Source of the DNA: Rhodospirillum sp.
GTDB lineage: Bacteria; Pseudomonadota; Alphaproteobacteria; Dongiales; Dongiaceae
DNA length: 64,000 nt
Direction of reading: 5' to 3'
NCBI GenBank assembly: GCA_013822765.1
Contig: PNKY01000002.1
Span: 496,001-560,000 of the forward strand
Both the position numbers and the translations under genes were made by a program. Every line of letters begins with the position of its first letter. Position 1 is the stretch's first letter. Shown here one piece after another: positions 41,209-51,745 of the stretch. Below the pieces are notes generated by a model that had not been told where the DNA came from, searched no databases, and saw only the letters and a program-made list of their open reading frames with translations.

Positions 41209-42891
41209 ATGTATCGTTACGACGAATTCGACGCCACCATCGTCCAGGAGCGGGTCAACCAGTTCCGCGGCCAAGTCGTGCGGCGCATCGCCGGCGAGCT
41301 GACCGAAGACCAGTTCCGCCCGCTGCGCCTGAAGAACGGGCTCTATCTGCAGCTCCACGCCTACATGTTGCGCATCGCGGTGCCTTATGGCGTGCTGTCG
41401 TCCAAGCAGGTACGCAAGCTCGCCTACATCGCCCGGCGTTACGACCGCGGCTTCGGCCACTTCACCACGCGCCAGAACATCCAGTTCAACTGGCCGCAGC
41501 TGCCCGACGTGCCGGACATCCTGCAGCATCTCGCCGACGTCGAGATGCACGCCATCCAGACCAGCGGCAACTGCATCCGCAACGTGACCTCCGACCAGTT
41601 CGCCGGCGTCGCCGCCGACGAGATCGAGGACCCGCGCATCTGGGCGGAGATCGTCCGGCAGTGGTCGACCTTCCACCCGGAATTCTCCTACCTACCGCGC
41701 AAGTTCAAGATCGCGGTCACCGGCGCGCCGGATGACCGCGCCGCGATCCGCGTGCACGATATCGGCATCCGCATCGTGAAGAACGAGGCGGGCGAGGTCG
41801 GATTCGAGGTCTGGGTCGGCGGCGGCTTGGGTCGCACGCCCATCGTCGGCGTGGTGTGCCGCAAGTTCCTGCCCAAGGAGCACCTGCTGTCGTATCTCGA
41901 GGCGATCCTCCGGGTCTACAATCTGCTCGGCCGGCGCGACAACATCTACAAGGCGCGCATCAAGATCCTGGTACAGGCGACCGGCGGCGACAAATTCGCG
42001 GCGATGGTCGAAGAGGAGTGGGAGAAGATCAAGAACGGCCCGCTGCACCTGCCGCAGGCCGAGATCGAGCGCATCCATCGCTATTTCGCGCCGCCGGCCT
42101 ACGAGACGCTGCCCGACATCGATCCGGCGTTCGAGACCGCGAAGCTGGAGAACCCGGAATTCGCGCGGTGGGCCCGCACCAACCTGGTGAAGCACAAGGT
42201 GCCGGGCTACGCCATCGCCAACGTCTCGTTGAAGCCGGATGGCGGCGCGCCGGGCGATGCCTCCGCCGACCAGATGGACTTGATGGCCGACCTCGCCGAC
42301 GAGTTCTCGCTCAACGAAGTACGCGTCACGCACCACCAGAACATCGTGTTCCCGAACGTGCGCAAGCGCGACCTCTTTGCGCTGTGGCAGCGCCTGAAGC
42401 CGGCCAAGCTCGCGACCTCCAACCTCGGCTTCATCAGCGACATCATCGCCTGCCCGGGGCTCGACTACTGCAATCTCGCCAACGCGCGCTCGATCCCGGT
42501 GGCGCAGCGCCTGTCGCGCCACTTCAGCGATCCGCGCAAGCTGGACGACATCGGCGAGCTACGGCTCAACATCTCCGGCTGCATCAACGCCTGCGGTCAC
42601 CACCATGTCGGCCATATCGGCATCCTCGGGGTCGACAAGCAGGGGCAGGAATTCTACCAGGTGACGGTCGGCGGCTCGTCCAAGGACGACGCCTCGCTGG
42701 GCAAGATCGTCGGTGCCGCCTTCTCCGAGGACGACATCGTTCCGGCGATCGACACCATCATCAACACCTATCTCGCCAATCGTGCCGGCAAGGGCGAGCG
42801 GTTCCTCGACTATGTGCGCCGTGCCGGCGTGGATCCCTTCAAGGAGGCCCTTTATGGCCCTGCTACAGCACGGCGCCCTGCAGCCGAATAA
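41209..42891 (+). CDS. cysI: Nitrite/sulfite reductase (siroheme-4Fe-4S)
   Basis: RRYDRGFGHFTTRQNIQFNWPQL...TSGNCIRN...NISGCINACGHHHVGHIGILG. Confidence 0.9.
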   Translation: MYRYDEFDATIVQERVNQFRGQVVRRIAGELTEDQFRPLRLKNGLYLQLHAYMLRIAVPYGVLSSKQVRKLAYIARRYDRGFGHFTTRQNIQFNWPQLPDVPDILQHLADVEMHAIQTSGNCIRNVTSDQFAGVAADEIEDPRIWAEIVRQWSTFHPEFSYLPRKFKIAVTGAPDDRAAIRVHDIGIRIVKNEAGEVGFEVWVGGGLGRTPIVGVVCRKFLPKEHLLSYLEAILRVYNLLGRRDNIYKARIKILVQATGGDKFAAMVEEEWEKIKNGPLHLPQAEIERIHRYFAPPAYETLPDIDPAFETAKLENPEFARWARTNLVKHKVPGYAIANVSLKPDGGAPGDASADQMDLMADLADEFSLNEVRVTHHQNIVFPNVRKRDLFALWQRLKPAKLATSNLGFISDIIACPGLDYCNLANARSIPVAQRLSRHFSDPRKLDDIGELRLNISGCINACGHHHVGHIGILGVDKQGQEFYQVTVGGSSKDDASLGKIVGAAFSEDDIVPAIDTIINTYLANRAGKGERFLDYVRRAGVDPFKEALYGPATARRPAAE

Positions 42892-43408
42892 CTGGCGCTT
42901 TGTCGGCGACGATGCGGCGATCCCGGCCGAGGAGCCGGTGACCGTCAGCCTCAAGCGCTGGCAGGCCGAGAACGAGGCGCTGCGTGGCCGCAACACGCCG
43001 ATTGGCGTGCGCCTGAAGAACGACGAGCAGGCGCTGGCGCTCGGCGACGACGTGCATCGCCTGTCGCTGATCGAGGTTGAGTTCCCGAAGTTCACCGACG
43101 GCCGCGCCTTCTCGCAGGCCCGTATCCTGCGCGATAAGCTCGGCTACCAGGGCGAACTGCGCGGCGTCGGCACCATCCTGCGCGACCAGTACCTCTACAT
43201 GACCCGCTGCGGCATCGACTCCGTGGAGCTGCTTGAGGGCAAGCCGATCGACGGCTACCTCGCCGCGCTCAAGGAATTCAGCGCCTGGTATCAGCCTGCG
43301 TCCGATGGCCGCGTGACGGTGCTGGAGCTGCGCCACCCCGCCAAGGCGTCCGCCCGCCGGAGCGGTGCGACTTTCATCAGCGAAAGCGTCGCGGCGCACT
43401 CAGCCTAG
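42854..43408 (+). CDS. DUF934 protein (sulfite reduction-associated)
   Basis: MALLQHGALQPNNWRFVGDD...LIEVEFPKFTDGRAFSQARILRDKLGYQGELRGVG; overlaps cysI end. Confidence 0.85.
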   Translation: MALLQHGALQPNNWRFVGDDAAIPAEEPVTVSLKRWQAENEALRGRNTPIGVRLKNDEQALALGDDVHRLSLIEVEFPKFTDGRAFSQARILRDKLGYQGELRGVGTILRDQYLYMTRCGIDSVELLEGKPIDGYLAALKEFSAWYQPASDGRVTVLELRHPAKASARRSGATFISESVAAHSA

Positions 43409-43409
43409 G

Positions 43410-44030
43410 GTGCACGCGTATCACGCGGTGCTCCGTTATCGACTGCTGCGCAGGAAAGACCTGCCATCCAACTCAATGGAGATGGCGCGGTTCCTGATTG
43501 GCAAGATTGTGGTGCGGGAGCATCCGGATGGCCGCGCCAGCGGCCGTATCGTCGAGACCGAAGCCTATCCGCCCGGTGACGCCAGCGGCCACGCATACGG
43601 CGGCGAGACTCCGGCCCGCCGCTCCCTGTTCCTGCGGCCGGGGCACGGCTATGTCTACATGGCGTATGGCTCTTGCTATTGCTTCAACGTGAGCAGCGAA
43701 CCCGCAGGCGTAGGCGCGGGCGTCCTGATCAGGGCGCTGGAGCCGCTGGAAGGGATTGCATTGATGCAGCGGCGGCGTGGAACGGACACGCTGCGCGACC
43801 TTGCGCGGGGTCCGGGGCGCCTGGCCGCCGCGCTTGCGATCGGCCGCGATCTCGACGGCATCGATCTCTGCGTCAAGGGTCCGTTGTGGCTTGCGCGCTC
43901 CGCACTGCCGACTGGTGCGGTCGCGAGCAGCGTGCGCATCGGCATCTCTCGGGAAGCGCACCGTCTGCGCCGCTTCCACGAACGCGGCAGTCCTTTCGTC
44001 AGCGGCACCCAGCGACTCAACGCGCGTTAA
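43410..44030 (+). CDS. DNA-3-methyladenine glycosylase (Mpg/AAG family)
   Basis: MARFLIGKIVVREHPDG...GRIVETEAYPPGDASGHAYGGETPARRSLFLRPGHGYVYMAYGSCYCFNVSS. Confidence 0.9.
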   Translation: MHAYHAVLRYRLLRRKDLPSNSMEMARFLIGKIVVREHPDGRASGRIVETEAYPPGDASGHAYGGETPARRSLFLRPGHGYVYMAYGSCYCFNVSSEPAGVGAGVLIRALEPLEGIALMQRRRGTDTLRDLARGPGRLAAALAIGRDLDGIDLCVKGPLWLARSALPTGAVASSVRIGISREAHRLRRFHERGSPFVSGTQRLNAR

Positions 44031-44267
44031 TCTCCACGCGTCCGACTGTGGCCACGCGCCGGACTTCTTGCCAAGCTCACACCACATAGAGCAGATGCGG
44101 CTGGCATGCCGGCCGTTGAGCGACGACGATCACTCTGCCGGCCACCTGTGCTTGACGGCCCCATGCTCCTGCGCAATGCTTTTGTCATACAGGGTTGCAC
44201 CTCACTCATTTTCGAGCTCGGGCTGATTTATCTTTCCCGCACAACATACTGCTGGGGGGTAGCCACT

Positions 44268-46766
44268 ATGGTCGGGTCAGGGGGAATCGCATTGGCGCGC
44301 GCCGCACTTGCCGCAGCGCTGTGCATCGTCGTTGCTGCTTGCGACAAGGCGGTCGAAGACGAGGCCACTGTCGCCGGTCTCACCGGAGAGAAATTTCCGC
44401 AGGCCGACGAAGACTACTTCAAGGACATGGACAACGGCATTGCGCTCACGCCGGACGAGGTCCAGGGGCGCAACATGTGGCTGGTGTGGAGCGGCGGAAA
44501 CGACCGCTTTTGGGACGGCATGGGCAAGCCGACCTTGGGCGGCTTCGATCTGCTGAAGATCGTCGCGCCGCCGCCGGGCAAGAAGATGGACCGGCAAGAC
44601 CGCTGGTACACGCTGGGCCTGGTCAACGAGCCGTGCTTCGACGGCGCGTCGCCGGACGGCGATCCATCGCGCTTCGGCCTCAGGCTCGATGTGCGGCGCG
44701 CCGACTGTCCGGCCGATCCGTTCGCCAATGCGCAGAAATATCCCGGCGTGAAGATCGGCGCGCGCGGCGCGACCTACAACGACGGCTCGGTCCTGCCGAT
44801 CGGGTCCTATTTCGGCGAGCCGACCGGCATCCTTGGCCTGCGTCTCTTCACCAATCCCGATTTCGACGAGGCGGCGAAGGCGAAGTGGGATGCGAAACGC
44901 TACTACACCGACCCCGCCTATTTCAGCGACCCCACGCTCATCAAGCCGTATCGCGTCGGCATGTCCTGCGGCTTCTGCCACGTCGGGCCGAGCCCGATCA
45001 ATCCGCCGGCCGATCCCGCCAACCCGCTGTTCGCCAACCTCAACTCGACGGTGGGCGCGCAATATATGTGGGTCGACCGGCTGTTCCTGGTCGAGCCCAA
45101 CAAGGCGAACTTCATGTACCAGCTGGTGCAGACCTATCGCCCGGGCGCGATGGATACTTCGCTGGTCTCCACCGACAACATCAACAACCCCCGCACCATG
45201 AACGCGGTCTATAGCCTCAAGGCCCGGATGGAGATGGCCAAGCGCATCGGCCACGAGGAGCTGAGTGGCGGTGAAAAGAACAACAGGCAGTTCAACGAAT
45301 TCATCGACTCCGGATTTCTAACCCAGTTCTTCAAGAGCCCAGACGAGGTGTGGACGCCGCGCGTCCTCAAGGACGGCTCTGACTCGGTCGGCGCCCTGGG
45401 GGCGCTCAACCGCGTCTATATCAACATCGGCCTCTACAGCGAGGAGTGGCTGCGGCATTTCAATGCCGTGGTAGGCGGCCAGCCGATCACGCCGATCGAG
45501 ATCGCGACCGCGCAGGAAAACTCGGCCTACTGGCGCGCGACCGAGCTCGGGACGCCTAAGACCGCCTTGTTCTTCCTCAAGGCCGCGCAGCCCGATCACC
45601 TGGCCGACGCGCCGGGCGGCCAAGCGTACCTTTCCGTCGACGATGCAACGCTGACGAAGGGCCGCGAGGTCTTCGCCAACACCTGCGCGCGCTGCCACTC
45701 CAGCAAGTCGCCACAGCCGCCGGACGACCTCGGCCTGGTCGACTGCAACGGCCCGAACTACATGCAGTGCTTCAAGAAGTGGTGGGCCTGGACTCAGACC
45801 GACGACTACAAGACCCAGATGCGCGCCATCGTCGATGCGCCCGACTTCCTCGCCGACAACTACCTGTCGACCGACGCGCGCATTCCGGTGACCCTGCTGC
45901 GCACCAACGTCTGCAGTCCGCTGGCCACCAATGCGCTCGAGGGCAACATCTGGAATGACTTCTCCTCAACCTCCTACAAGACGTTGCCCTCGGTCGGCTC
46001 GGTTACGCTGCAGGACCCGTTCGACGGCCACGGCTGGAGCTACGAACTGAAGGGTGGCGGCCGCGGCTACACGCGCGTCCCGTCGCTGACGTCGCTGTGG
46101 TCGACCGGTCCCTATCTGCTCAACAACACGGTCGGGCCATTCTCCCGCTATCCCTCGGTCGAGGAGCGGATGAAGGTGTTCGACGCCTCGATCAAGCAAA
46201 TGCTGTGGCCGGAAACCCGCGAGCGCGATGCGGAGCTGGGCGACAAGCTCGACGGCAAGATCGATCGCACGGACGAGCGCAGCTTCATCTTCATCCCGAG
46301 CTACTACGTCCAGAAGGTGCGGGAGCATGTCGGGCCGATCGCCCGGCGGATCATCGACAAGCGGCTGGACGAGGGTGGATTTGTCCAGCTTGGCCCGATC
46401 CCCAAGGGCACGCCGGTCAATCTGCTCGCGAATCTCCAGCCGCTCGCGGAATCCAGGACGCCGTCGGAGATCATCAAGCACTATGACGAACTGTTCGATC
46501 TGCTCGCGACCCTGAAGATCGACCTGGCGACCGACCCGAATACCGACGACGACAACGCGCTGCGCAAGCACTTCTCGGACGCGCGCGGCGGACTGATGGC
46601 GCTGAACAAGTGCCCGGACTTCGTGGTCAACCGAGGCCACTATTTCGGCACCGCCAAGTTCAACGAGACCGAAGGGCTGACCGAGGATGAGAAGGCCTAC
46701 GGGACGGAGCCGGTTCTCAGCGATGGCGACAAGAATGCCCTGATCGAGTTTCTCAAGACGCTCTGA
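44268..46766 (+). CDS. Large cytochrome c-type lipoprotein with two CXXCH motifs
   Basis: ATG at 44268: MVGSGGIALARAALAAALCIVVAAC lipobox; CGFCH and CARCH heme motifs. Confidence 0.8.
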   Translation: MVGSGGIALARAALAAALCIVVAACDKAVEDEATVAGLTGEKFPQADEDYFKDMDNGIALTPDEVQGRNMWLVWSGGNDRFWDGMGKPTLGGFDLLKIVAPPPGKKMDRQDRWYTLGLVNEPCFDGASPDGDPSRFGLRLDVRRADCPADPFANAQKYPGVKIGARGATYNDGSVLPIGSYFGEPTGILGLRLFTNPDFDEAAKAKWDAKRYYTDPAYFSDPTLIKPYRVGMSCGFCHVGPSPINPPADPANPLFANLNSTVGAQYMWVDRLFLVEPNKANFMYQLVQTYRPGAMDTSLVSTDNINNPRTMNAVYSLKARMEMAKRIGHEELSGGEKNNRQFNEFIDSGFLTQFFKSPDEVWTPRVLKDGSDSVGALGALNRVYINIGLYSEEWLRHFNAVVGGQPITPIEIATAQENSAYWRATELGTPKTALFFLKAAQPDHLADAPGGQAYLSVDDATLTKGREVFANTCARCHSSKSPQPPDDLGLVDCNGPNYMQCFKKWWAWTQTDDYKTQMRAIVDAPDFLADNYLSTDARIPVTLLRTNVCSPLATNALEGNIWNDFSSTSYKTLPSVGSVTLQDPFDGHGWSYELKGGGRGYTRVPSLTSLWSTGPYLLNNTVGPFSRYPSVEERMKVFDASIKQMLWPETRERDAELGDKLDGKIDRTDERSFIFIPSYYVQKVREHVGPIARRIIDKRLDEGGFVQLGPIPKGTPVNLLANLQPLAESRTPSEIIKHYDELFDLLATLKIDLATDPNTDDDNALRKHFSDARGGLMALNKCPDFVVNRGHYFGTAKFNETEGLTEDEKAYGTEPVLSDGDKNALIEFLKTL

Positions 46767-48619
46767 TGACGCCCGACTGCGACTACGTGATCGTTGGCTC
46801 GGGGGCGGGCGGGGGAACGCTGGCGGCGCGCCTGGCGGAGAGCGGCATGTGTGTTGTGCTGCTGGAAGCCGGCGGCGATCCTTGCGACAAGACCCAACCG
46901 CGTCTGCCGGAGGACTACGAGGTCCCGGCGTTCCATGCCTACGCCTCGGAGAATCCGGCGATGGCGTGGAACTTCCGGGTCGAGCATTACTCCGATCCGG
47001 CGATCGCCGCGCTCGATGAGAAGCGGGAGAAGGACGGCATCCTCTATCCCCGCGCCAGTGCCCTCGGCGGCTGCACCGCCCACAACGCGATGATCTTCAT
47101 GGCGGCCCACGATTCCGACTGGGACGGTCTCGCCGCCTTGACCGGCGATCCATCCTGGTCGGCGCGCGCTATGCAGCATTGGATGCGCCTGGTGGAGGAT
47201 TGCCGGCACCGCCCGGTCTGGCGCTTCCTGCGCTTGTTCGGCATCGACCCGACCAGGCACGGCTGGAACGGCTGGCTGCGGATCGAACGGTTCGAGCCGC
47301 AGCAAGCCCTCAGCGACCGCTGGCTGACCTGGAGCATGGCCGCCGGCGCGCTCGCGGCACTGCACGGCATGCCGGGCTGGCTGGGCGACCTGCTGCGCCT
47401 CATCACTGCCAAGGGCGATCCCAACGACGTTCGCACCGACGGCAAGGAGGGCATCTGGTATTCGCCGCTCTCCACCGCCAGCCACCGCCGCGTCGGTGCG
47501 CGCGAGCGCGTGCTGGACGTGGCGCAGCGGCATCCCGAGCGCCTGACCATCGAGCTCGACGCGCTGGCCACGCAGATCCTGTTCGAGGGCGGCCGTGCGG
47601 TCGGCGTCGAGTATCTGAAGGGGCGTCACCTCTACCGCGCCTCCGCCAATCCCTCCTCGGACGCCGGCGAGCGGCGCCGCGTCACGGCCCGGCGCGAGGT
47701 GATCGTATGCGGCGGCGCCTTCAACTCGCCGCAGCTGCTGATGCTGTCCGGCATCGGTCCACGCGCTGAGCTCGACAAGGCAGGTATCCCGGTCCGCGTC
47801 GATCTCTCCGGCGTCGGCCGCAACCTGCAGGACCGCTACGAGGTCGGCCTGGTCCACCGCATGAAAAAGCGCTGGAAGGCCCTTGAGGGCGCCGGTTTCG
47901 AGCGCGGCGATCCGCTGTTCCGAAAGTGGCAGCACGGTGGTCGCGGACTCTACGGCTCCAACGGCTCGGCGCTCACCGTCACGCGCCGGTCGCGCCAGAG
48001 CGACGGCGACGTCGACCTGTTCATGATGGGCATGCTGGCGAAGTTCAAGGGCTACTACACCGGCTATGCCGACAAGCTCTGGCGCGACGGCAATGGCCTT
48101 ACCTGGTGCGTGCTCAAGGGTCATACCCGCAACCGCAGCGGCACCGTGATGCTGCGCTCGGCTGATCCGCGCCAGCCGCCGCAGATCGACTTCAATTATT
48201 TCGCGGAAGGTGGCGATGCCGACCTTGCCGCCATGGTCGAGGCGGTCGAGATCGCGCGCGAGATCGCGCGGCCGCTGCGCGAGCGCGGCGTGGCGATCGA
48301 GGAGCTGCCCGGCATCGAGATGCAGGGCCAGCAACTGGCGCAGTGGATTCGCGCCAACGCCTGGGGGCATCATGCGTCCGGCACCTGCGCCATCGGCGCG
48401 CGCGCGGAGGGCGGCGTGGTCGACGGCGATTTCCGGGTCCATGGCGTCCAGGGGGTTCGCGTGGTCGATGCTTCGGTGTTTCCGCGCATCCCCGGATTCT
48501 TCATCGTCAGCGCGGTCTACATGATCGCGGAGAAGGCGGCGGCCGTCATCCTGGCGGACGCCGCGGCGGCTTCTGCGTCGCAGCGACCGGCGCGCATTCG
48601 CGAAGGAGCGATGCCATGA
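46766..48619 (+). CDS. GMC-family FAD oxidoreductase
   Basis: CDYVIVGSGAGGGTLAARLAESGMCVVLLEAGGD; GAFNSPQLLMLSGIGP; ATGA overlap with upstream cytochrome. Confidence 0.85.
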   Translation: MTPDCDYVIVGSGAGGGTLAARLAESGMCVVLLEAGGDPCDKTQPRLPEDYEVPAFHAYASENPAMAWNFRVEHYSDPAIAALDEKREKDGILYPRASALGGCTAHNAMIFMAAHDSDWDGLAALTGDPSWSARAMQHWMRLVEDCRHRPVWRFLRLFGIDPTRHGWNGWLRIERFEPQQALSDRWLTWSMAAGALAALHGMPGWLGDLLRLITAKGDPNDVRTDGKEGIWYSPLSTASHRRVGARERVLDVAQRHPERLTIELDALATQILFEGGRAVGVEYLKGRHLYRASANPSSDAGERRRVTARREVIVCGGAFNSPQLLMLSGIGPRAELDKAGIPVRVDLSGVGRNLQDRYEVGLVHRMKKRWKALEGAGFERGDPLFRKWQHGGRGLYGSNGSALTVTRRSRQSDGDVDLFMMGMLAKFKGYYTGYADKLWRDGNGLTWCVLKGHTRNRSGTVMLRSADPRQPPQIDFNYFAEGGDADLAAMVEAVEIAREIARPLRERGVAIEELPGIEMQGQQLAQWIRANAWGHHASGTCAIGARAEGGVVDGDFRVHGVQGVRVVDASVFPRIPGFFIVSAVYMIAEKAAAVILADAAAASASQRPARIREGAMP

Positions 48620-49803
48620 TCCTCAGAACCGCGCATGCCATCCTGGTGTTCTTCCTGCATCTCGAACGGCGCTTCGAACCGTTCTTCCGCTCCGGCCTCA
48701 ACTGGCTGCTGCGCGATCCAACGCGGGTCGTCCTCCAGTTTTTCTACAATCTCGGCCGCAAGAATGATGGACTCGGCCTCGCCCAGGAGAAGGTCGATCC
48801 GGATGAGGAGGCCAGCCTGCAGAGCATGATCGACTCCATGCGCGAGCATCTGCGCCAGGACTTCAAGCCGGGCGAGATGGAGCGCGCCGGCAATACCAAG
48901 ACCCACGGCCTGATGAAGGCGACCTTCACGGTGCACGACAAGCTGCCGGTTCATCTGCGCAAGGGCATTTTCGCCGAGCCCAAGACCTATCGCTGCTATG
49001 TGCGCTATTCCGGTCCGGGTCCGCATGTCGAGCCGGACATCGACGATGTCGGCTTCATCTCCATGGCGGTGAAGGTGCTGGGCGTGCCGGGTCCGAAGCT
49101 GATGGACGACGAGAAATTCACCCAGGACTTCACCAGCGTCAGCACCCCGACCTTCGTGACGCCCAACACGCGCTCCAACGCCAAGCTACAAGTGTGGAGC
49201 TGGCGGCATCTCCCGGTGTTCTACTTCTTTGATCCACGCGGCCCGACCGGCACGCACATCCTCGACTTCCTGATGCAGGGCCTGTGGAACGAGACGCAAT
49301 ACAACCCGCTCGGCCACGAGTTCTTCAGCTGCGTGCCGTACCTGATGGGCGAAGGCCAAGCGATGAAATACAGCTTCCGCTCCCTAACCAAGGTGCATCG
49401 CAAGATCCCGCGCGTGCCGTTCCGCCCGCCGGACAACTACCTGCGCGACAACATGCAGAAGACGCTCAACGAGCGCGACGTCGAGTTCTACATGGAGGTG
49501 CAGATGCAGACCGATCCGCACCGCATGCCGATCGAGGATGCGGGCGTCTATTGGTCGACGCGCGCGTCGCCGCGGATCCCGGTCGCCACCATCCGCATCC
49601 CGCGGCAGAAATTCGACAATCCGAAGCAGCTCGGATTCGCGCGCAACCTCACCATCAATCCCTGGCACTGCATCCCCGAGCATCGTCCGCTCGGCAACCA
49701 GAGCCGCGCCCGCCGCCGTATGTACGCGGACCTGGCTCGCTTCCGGCAGGCGCAGAACAAGGAGCAGCACATCGAGCCTACGGGGGACGAGGTGTTCGAG
49801 TGA
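48617..49803 (+). CDS. Catalase-related heme protein
   Basis: TKTHGLMKATFTVHDKLPVHLRKGIF...YRCYVRYSG...TQDFTSVSTPTF...NPWHCIPEHRPLGNQSRARRRMY: catalase-fold pattern, divergent; ATGCCATGA overlap with GMC gene. Confidence 0.75.
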
Positions 49804-49806
49804 GCG

Positions 49807-50232
49807 GTGACTCTCGTGCGATTTGACCCCGCGATCTTCATCGCTTCGCGCACCGAGACCACGAAGCAGATCCGCGTGGCCGGCGCGGTTCTCTTGATTC
49901 TGGCGCCGGTGCTGCTCGTGGGCGCCGCCGGTATCGTTTGGCTGCTCTTGGGAATTGGGATTCCAGCCGAATGGCTTCCCGAAGGAACCAGGATCGAAGG
50001 AACGCCAGGCGAGGGACTCGCGCCGATTCAGCGGATAGCTCTGTGGGGCCTCGCCTCGTTGTTCCTCGCTTGCGGCGCGGCGACGGTATTGCAGGGCTTC
50101 TGGCAGTTGTTCCTGGGGCGCAAGAACAAGTGGCTCCTGCGCGTCATCATTGCCGCGGCGGTCATCGTGGTTGTCGGCGGCGTCGCAGCCTCGATCTACA
50201 CGGGCTGCCCGATCGGGCGCATCTGTCAGTAG
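49807..50232 (+). CDS. Small integral membrane protein in the redox cluster
   Basis: 141 aa with several hydrophobic segments, 3 bp after the catalase-related gene. Confidence 0.6.
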   Translation: MTLVRFDPAIFIASRTETTKQIRVAGAVLLILAPVLLVGAAGIVWLLLGIGIPAEWLPEGTRIEGTPGEGLAPIQRIALWGLASLFLACGAATVLQGFWQLFLGRKNKWLLRVIIAAAVIVVVGGVAASIYTGCPIGRICQ

Positions 50233-50237
50233 CGGGC

Positions 50238-51740
50238 CTAGCGGTCGGCCAGCAGCCAATCCAGTGCGCGCAGTCCTGGCAGGAAAAAGTACGCGCCACC
50301 CACCACCGTCACGAATTGCGGCAGGCTCGAGCTGACCAGGCACGGCCCATCCACGGCGGGACGTGTGAAACGGTCGTTGGGCTGTGTGCCGGGGAAGGGC
50401 GCGCGGTTGCCGAGCAGCGGGTCCTGCTCGTTGCTCATGCCGGCGAACTTGGCGCTTGCCATCCATGCGCCCTGCACGAACTCGAACTGCCGGGCAGGGT
50501 TCGCGTTCAGGCACAGGAAGTGCAGGCCGCTCTGCGGGTCCGGCGCGTCGGGCTTGACGGCGTCATGGCGGTCCAGCCAGCGGCCGTACTCGCGGCCGCG
50601 CCGCAGGATGCGGTGGAAGCGGGCCGAGGCGATGCGGTCTTCCTCCGCCGAGCCGGTCAGGCCGAACAACATCAACAGCTTCTTGATGAGCCCGGTGCGG
50701 CCGGTCGGATAGTCGCCGGTGCGCGGGTTGGCGCGCCGGATGTGGGCGCCGATCGGGCAGACCTGGCCCGAGCGGTCGCTCATATAGGTAAAGTCGTTGC
50801 GCGCCACGCCCGGCTTGTTGCGGATGCCGGGGATGTCCGTCTGGCCCAGCGCGGCAAAGGGCTCGCCGTCGATGTGGCGGCCGACCATCGCCTCGGACAA
50901 TGAAACCGCCGCCGGATCGCCATCGCTCGCGCGCTGCAGCCAGCGCCAGAAGCCGCGCACGTCCTGGTGCAGCTGGCGGAACACCAGGTAGCTGCCGTTG
51001 CGCCCGAGGTCGCGCATTGCCGGCTCGTCCTCGGCGGCGGGCAACGACGCGGCGCCGGGCGCGCTCGCGTTGAGCAATGGGCGATCGGTGTAGAGGCCGT
51101 ACTCGTTGGCATAGCCGAGCAGGAACTCGCCGGTGGCGATCAGGTTGTGGAACGCCATGTCGGCATCGGAGCCGGGCGTGCGCTCGGTCTTCCAGTCGAT
51201 CGCCGGCTGCGACGCGCCATCGACAAAACCGAACGGCTCGCGATCGCCCATGTCGCCGCTGTCGAGGATCTGCGGCTCCCAGAAGCCGGCGGCGCGGGCC
51301 TCCTTGGCCAGCACTTCGGCCATCGACCTGATCTGCTCGCTCTCGTCGAACACCGCCAGCAGCACATGCGGCTCGCGCGCGCCGCTGCCCCAGGCCCAAT
51401 TGGCGGGGTCGTTGGCGCCGGTATCGCCGAGGCGCCGGGAGCGGCTGGGGTCTTCCGCCAGCCCTACGACGAACTCCGGTGCGAACTGCTCCACGAGATC
51501 ATCCGCGATTCGCAGCGCGCGCAGGCCGGCCGCGGTGAAGGCCATCTGGCGCGCATGGGTCAACCGCTTTCCGCCGCCGATCTGGCTGAACCGTGTCACG
51601 CCGGAACCCTGGCTGCGAAGCCAGGCGCGCGCCCGGCCAACGTCGGCGATCCGCAGCAGCAGGTAGCAGCAATAGAGATCGTCGAAGCCGGTCTTGAGCA
51701 GGGCCTGGGTGTCGACTGCGTCGTCGGGCGTGAAGGCCAT
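50238..51740 (-). CDS. DyP-type peroxidase
   Basis: EPFGFVDGASQP (GxxDG motif) and CPIGAHIRRANPR proximal-His block; ATG at 51740. Confidence 0.85.
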   Translation of the reverse strand: MAFTPDDAVDTQALLKTGFDDLYCCYLLLRIADVGRARAWLRSQGSGVTRFSQIGGGKRLTHARQMAFTAAGLRALRIADDLVEQFAPEFVVGLAEDPSRSRRLGDTGANDPANWAWGSGAREPHVLLAVFDESEQIRSMAEVLAKEARAAGFWEPQILDSGDMGDREPFGFVDGASQPAIDWKTERTPGSDADMAFHNLIATGEFLLGYANEYGLYTDRPLLNASAPGAASLPAAEDEPAMRDLGRNGSYLVFRQLHQDVRGFWRWLQRASDGDPAAVSLSEAMVGRHIDGEPFAALGQTDIPGIRNKPGVARNDFTYMSDRSGQVCPIGAHIRRANPRTGDYPTGRTGLIKKLLMLFGLTGSAEEDRIASARFHRILRRGREYGRWLDRHDAVKPDAPDPQSGLHFLCLNANPARQFEFVQGAWMASAKFAGMSNEQDPLLGNRAPFPGTQPNDRFTRPAVDGPCLVSSSLPQFVTVVGGAYFFLPGLRALDWLLADR

Positions 51741-51745
51741 GGCCG

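Noticed and set aside
46697-48442. 581-aa minus-strand ORF opposite the GMC gene
   Set aside because: Antisense shadow; GMC gene has strong FAD-binding and active-site motifs
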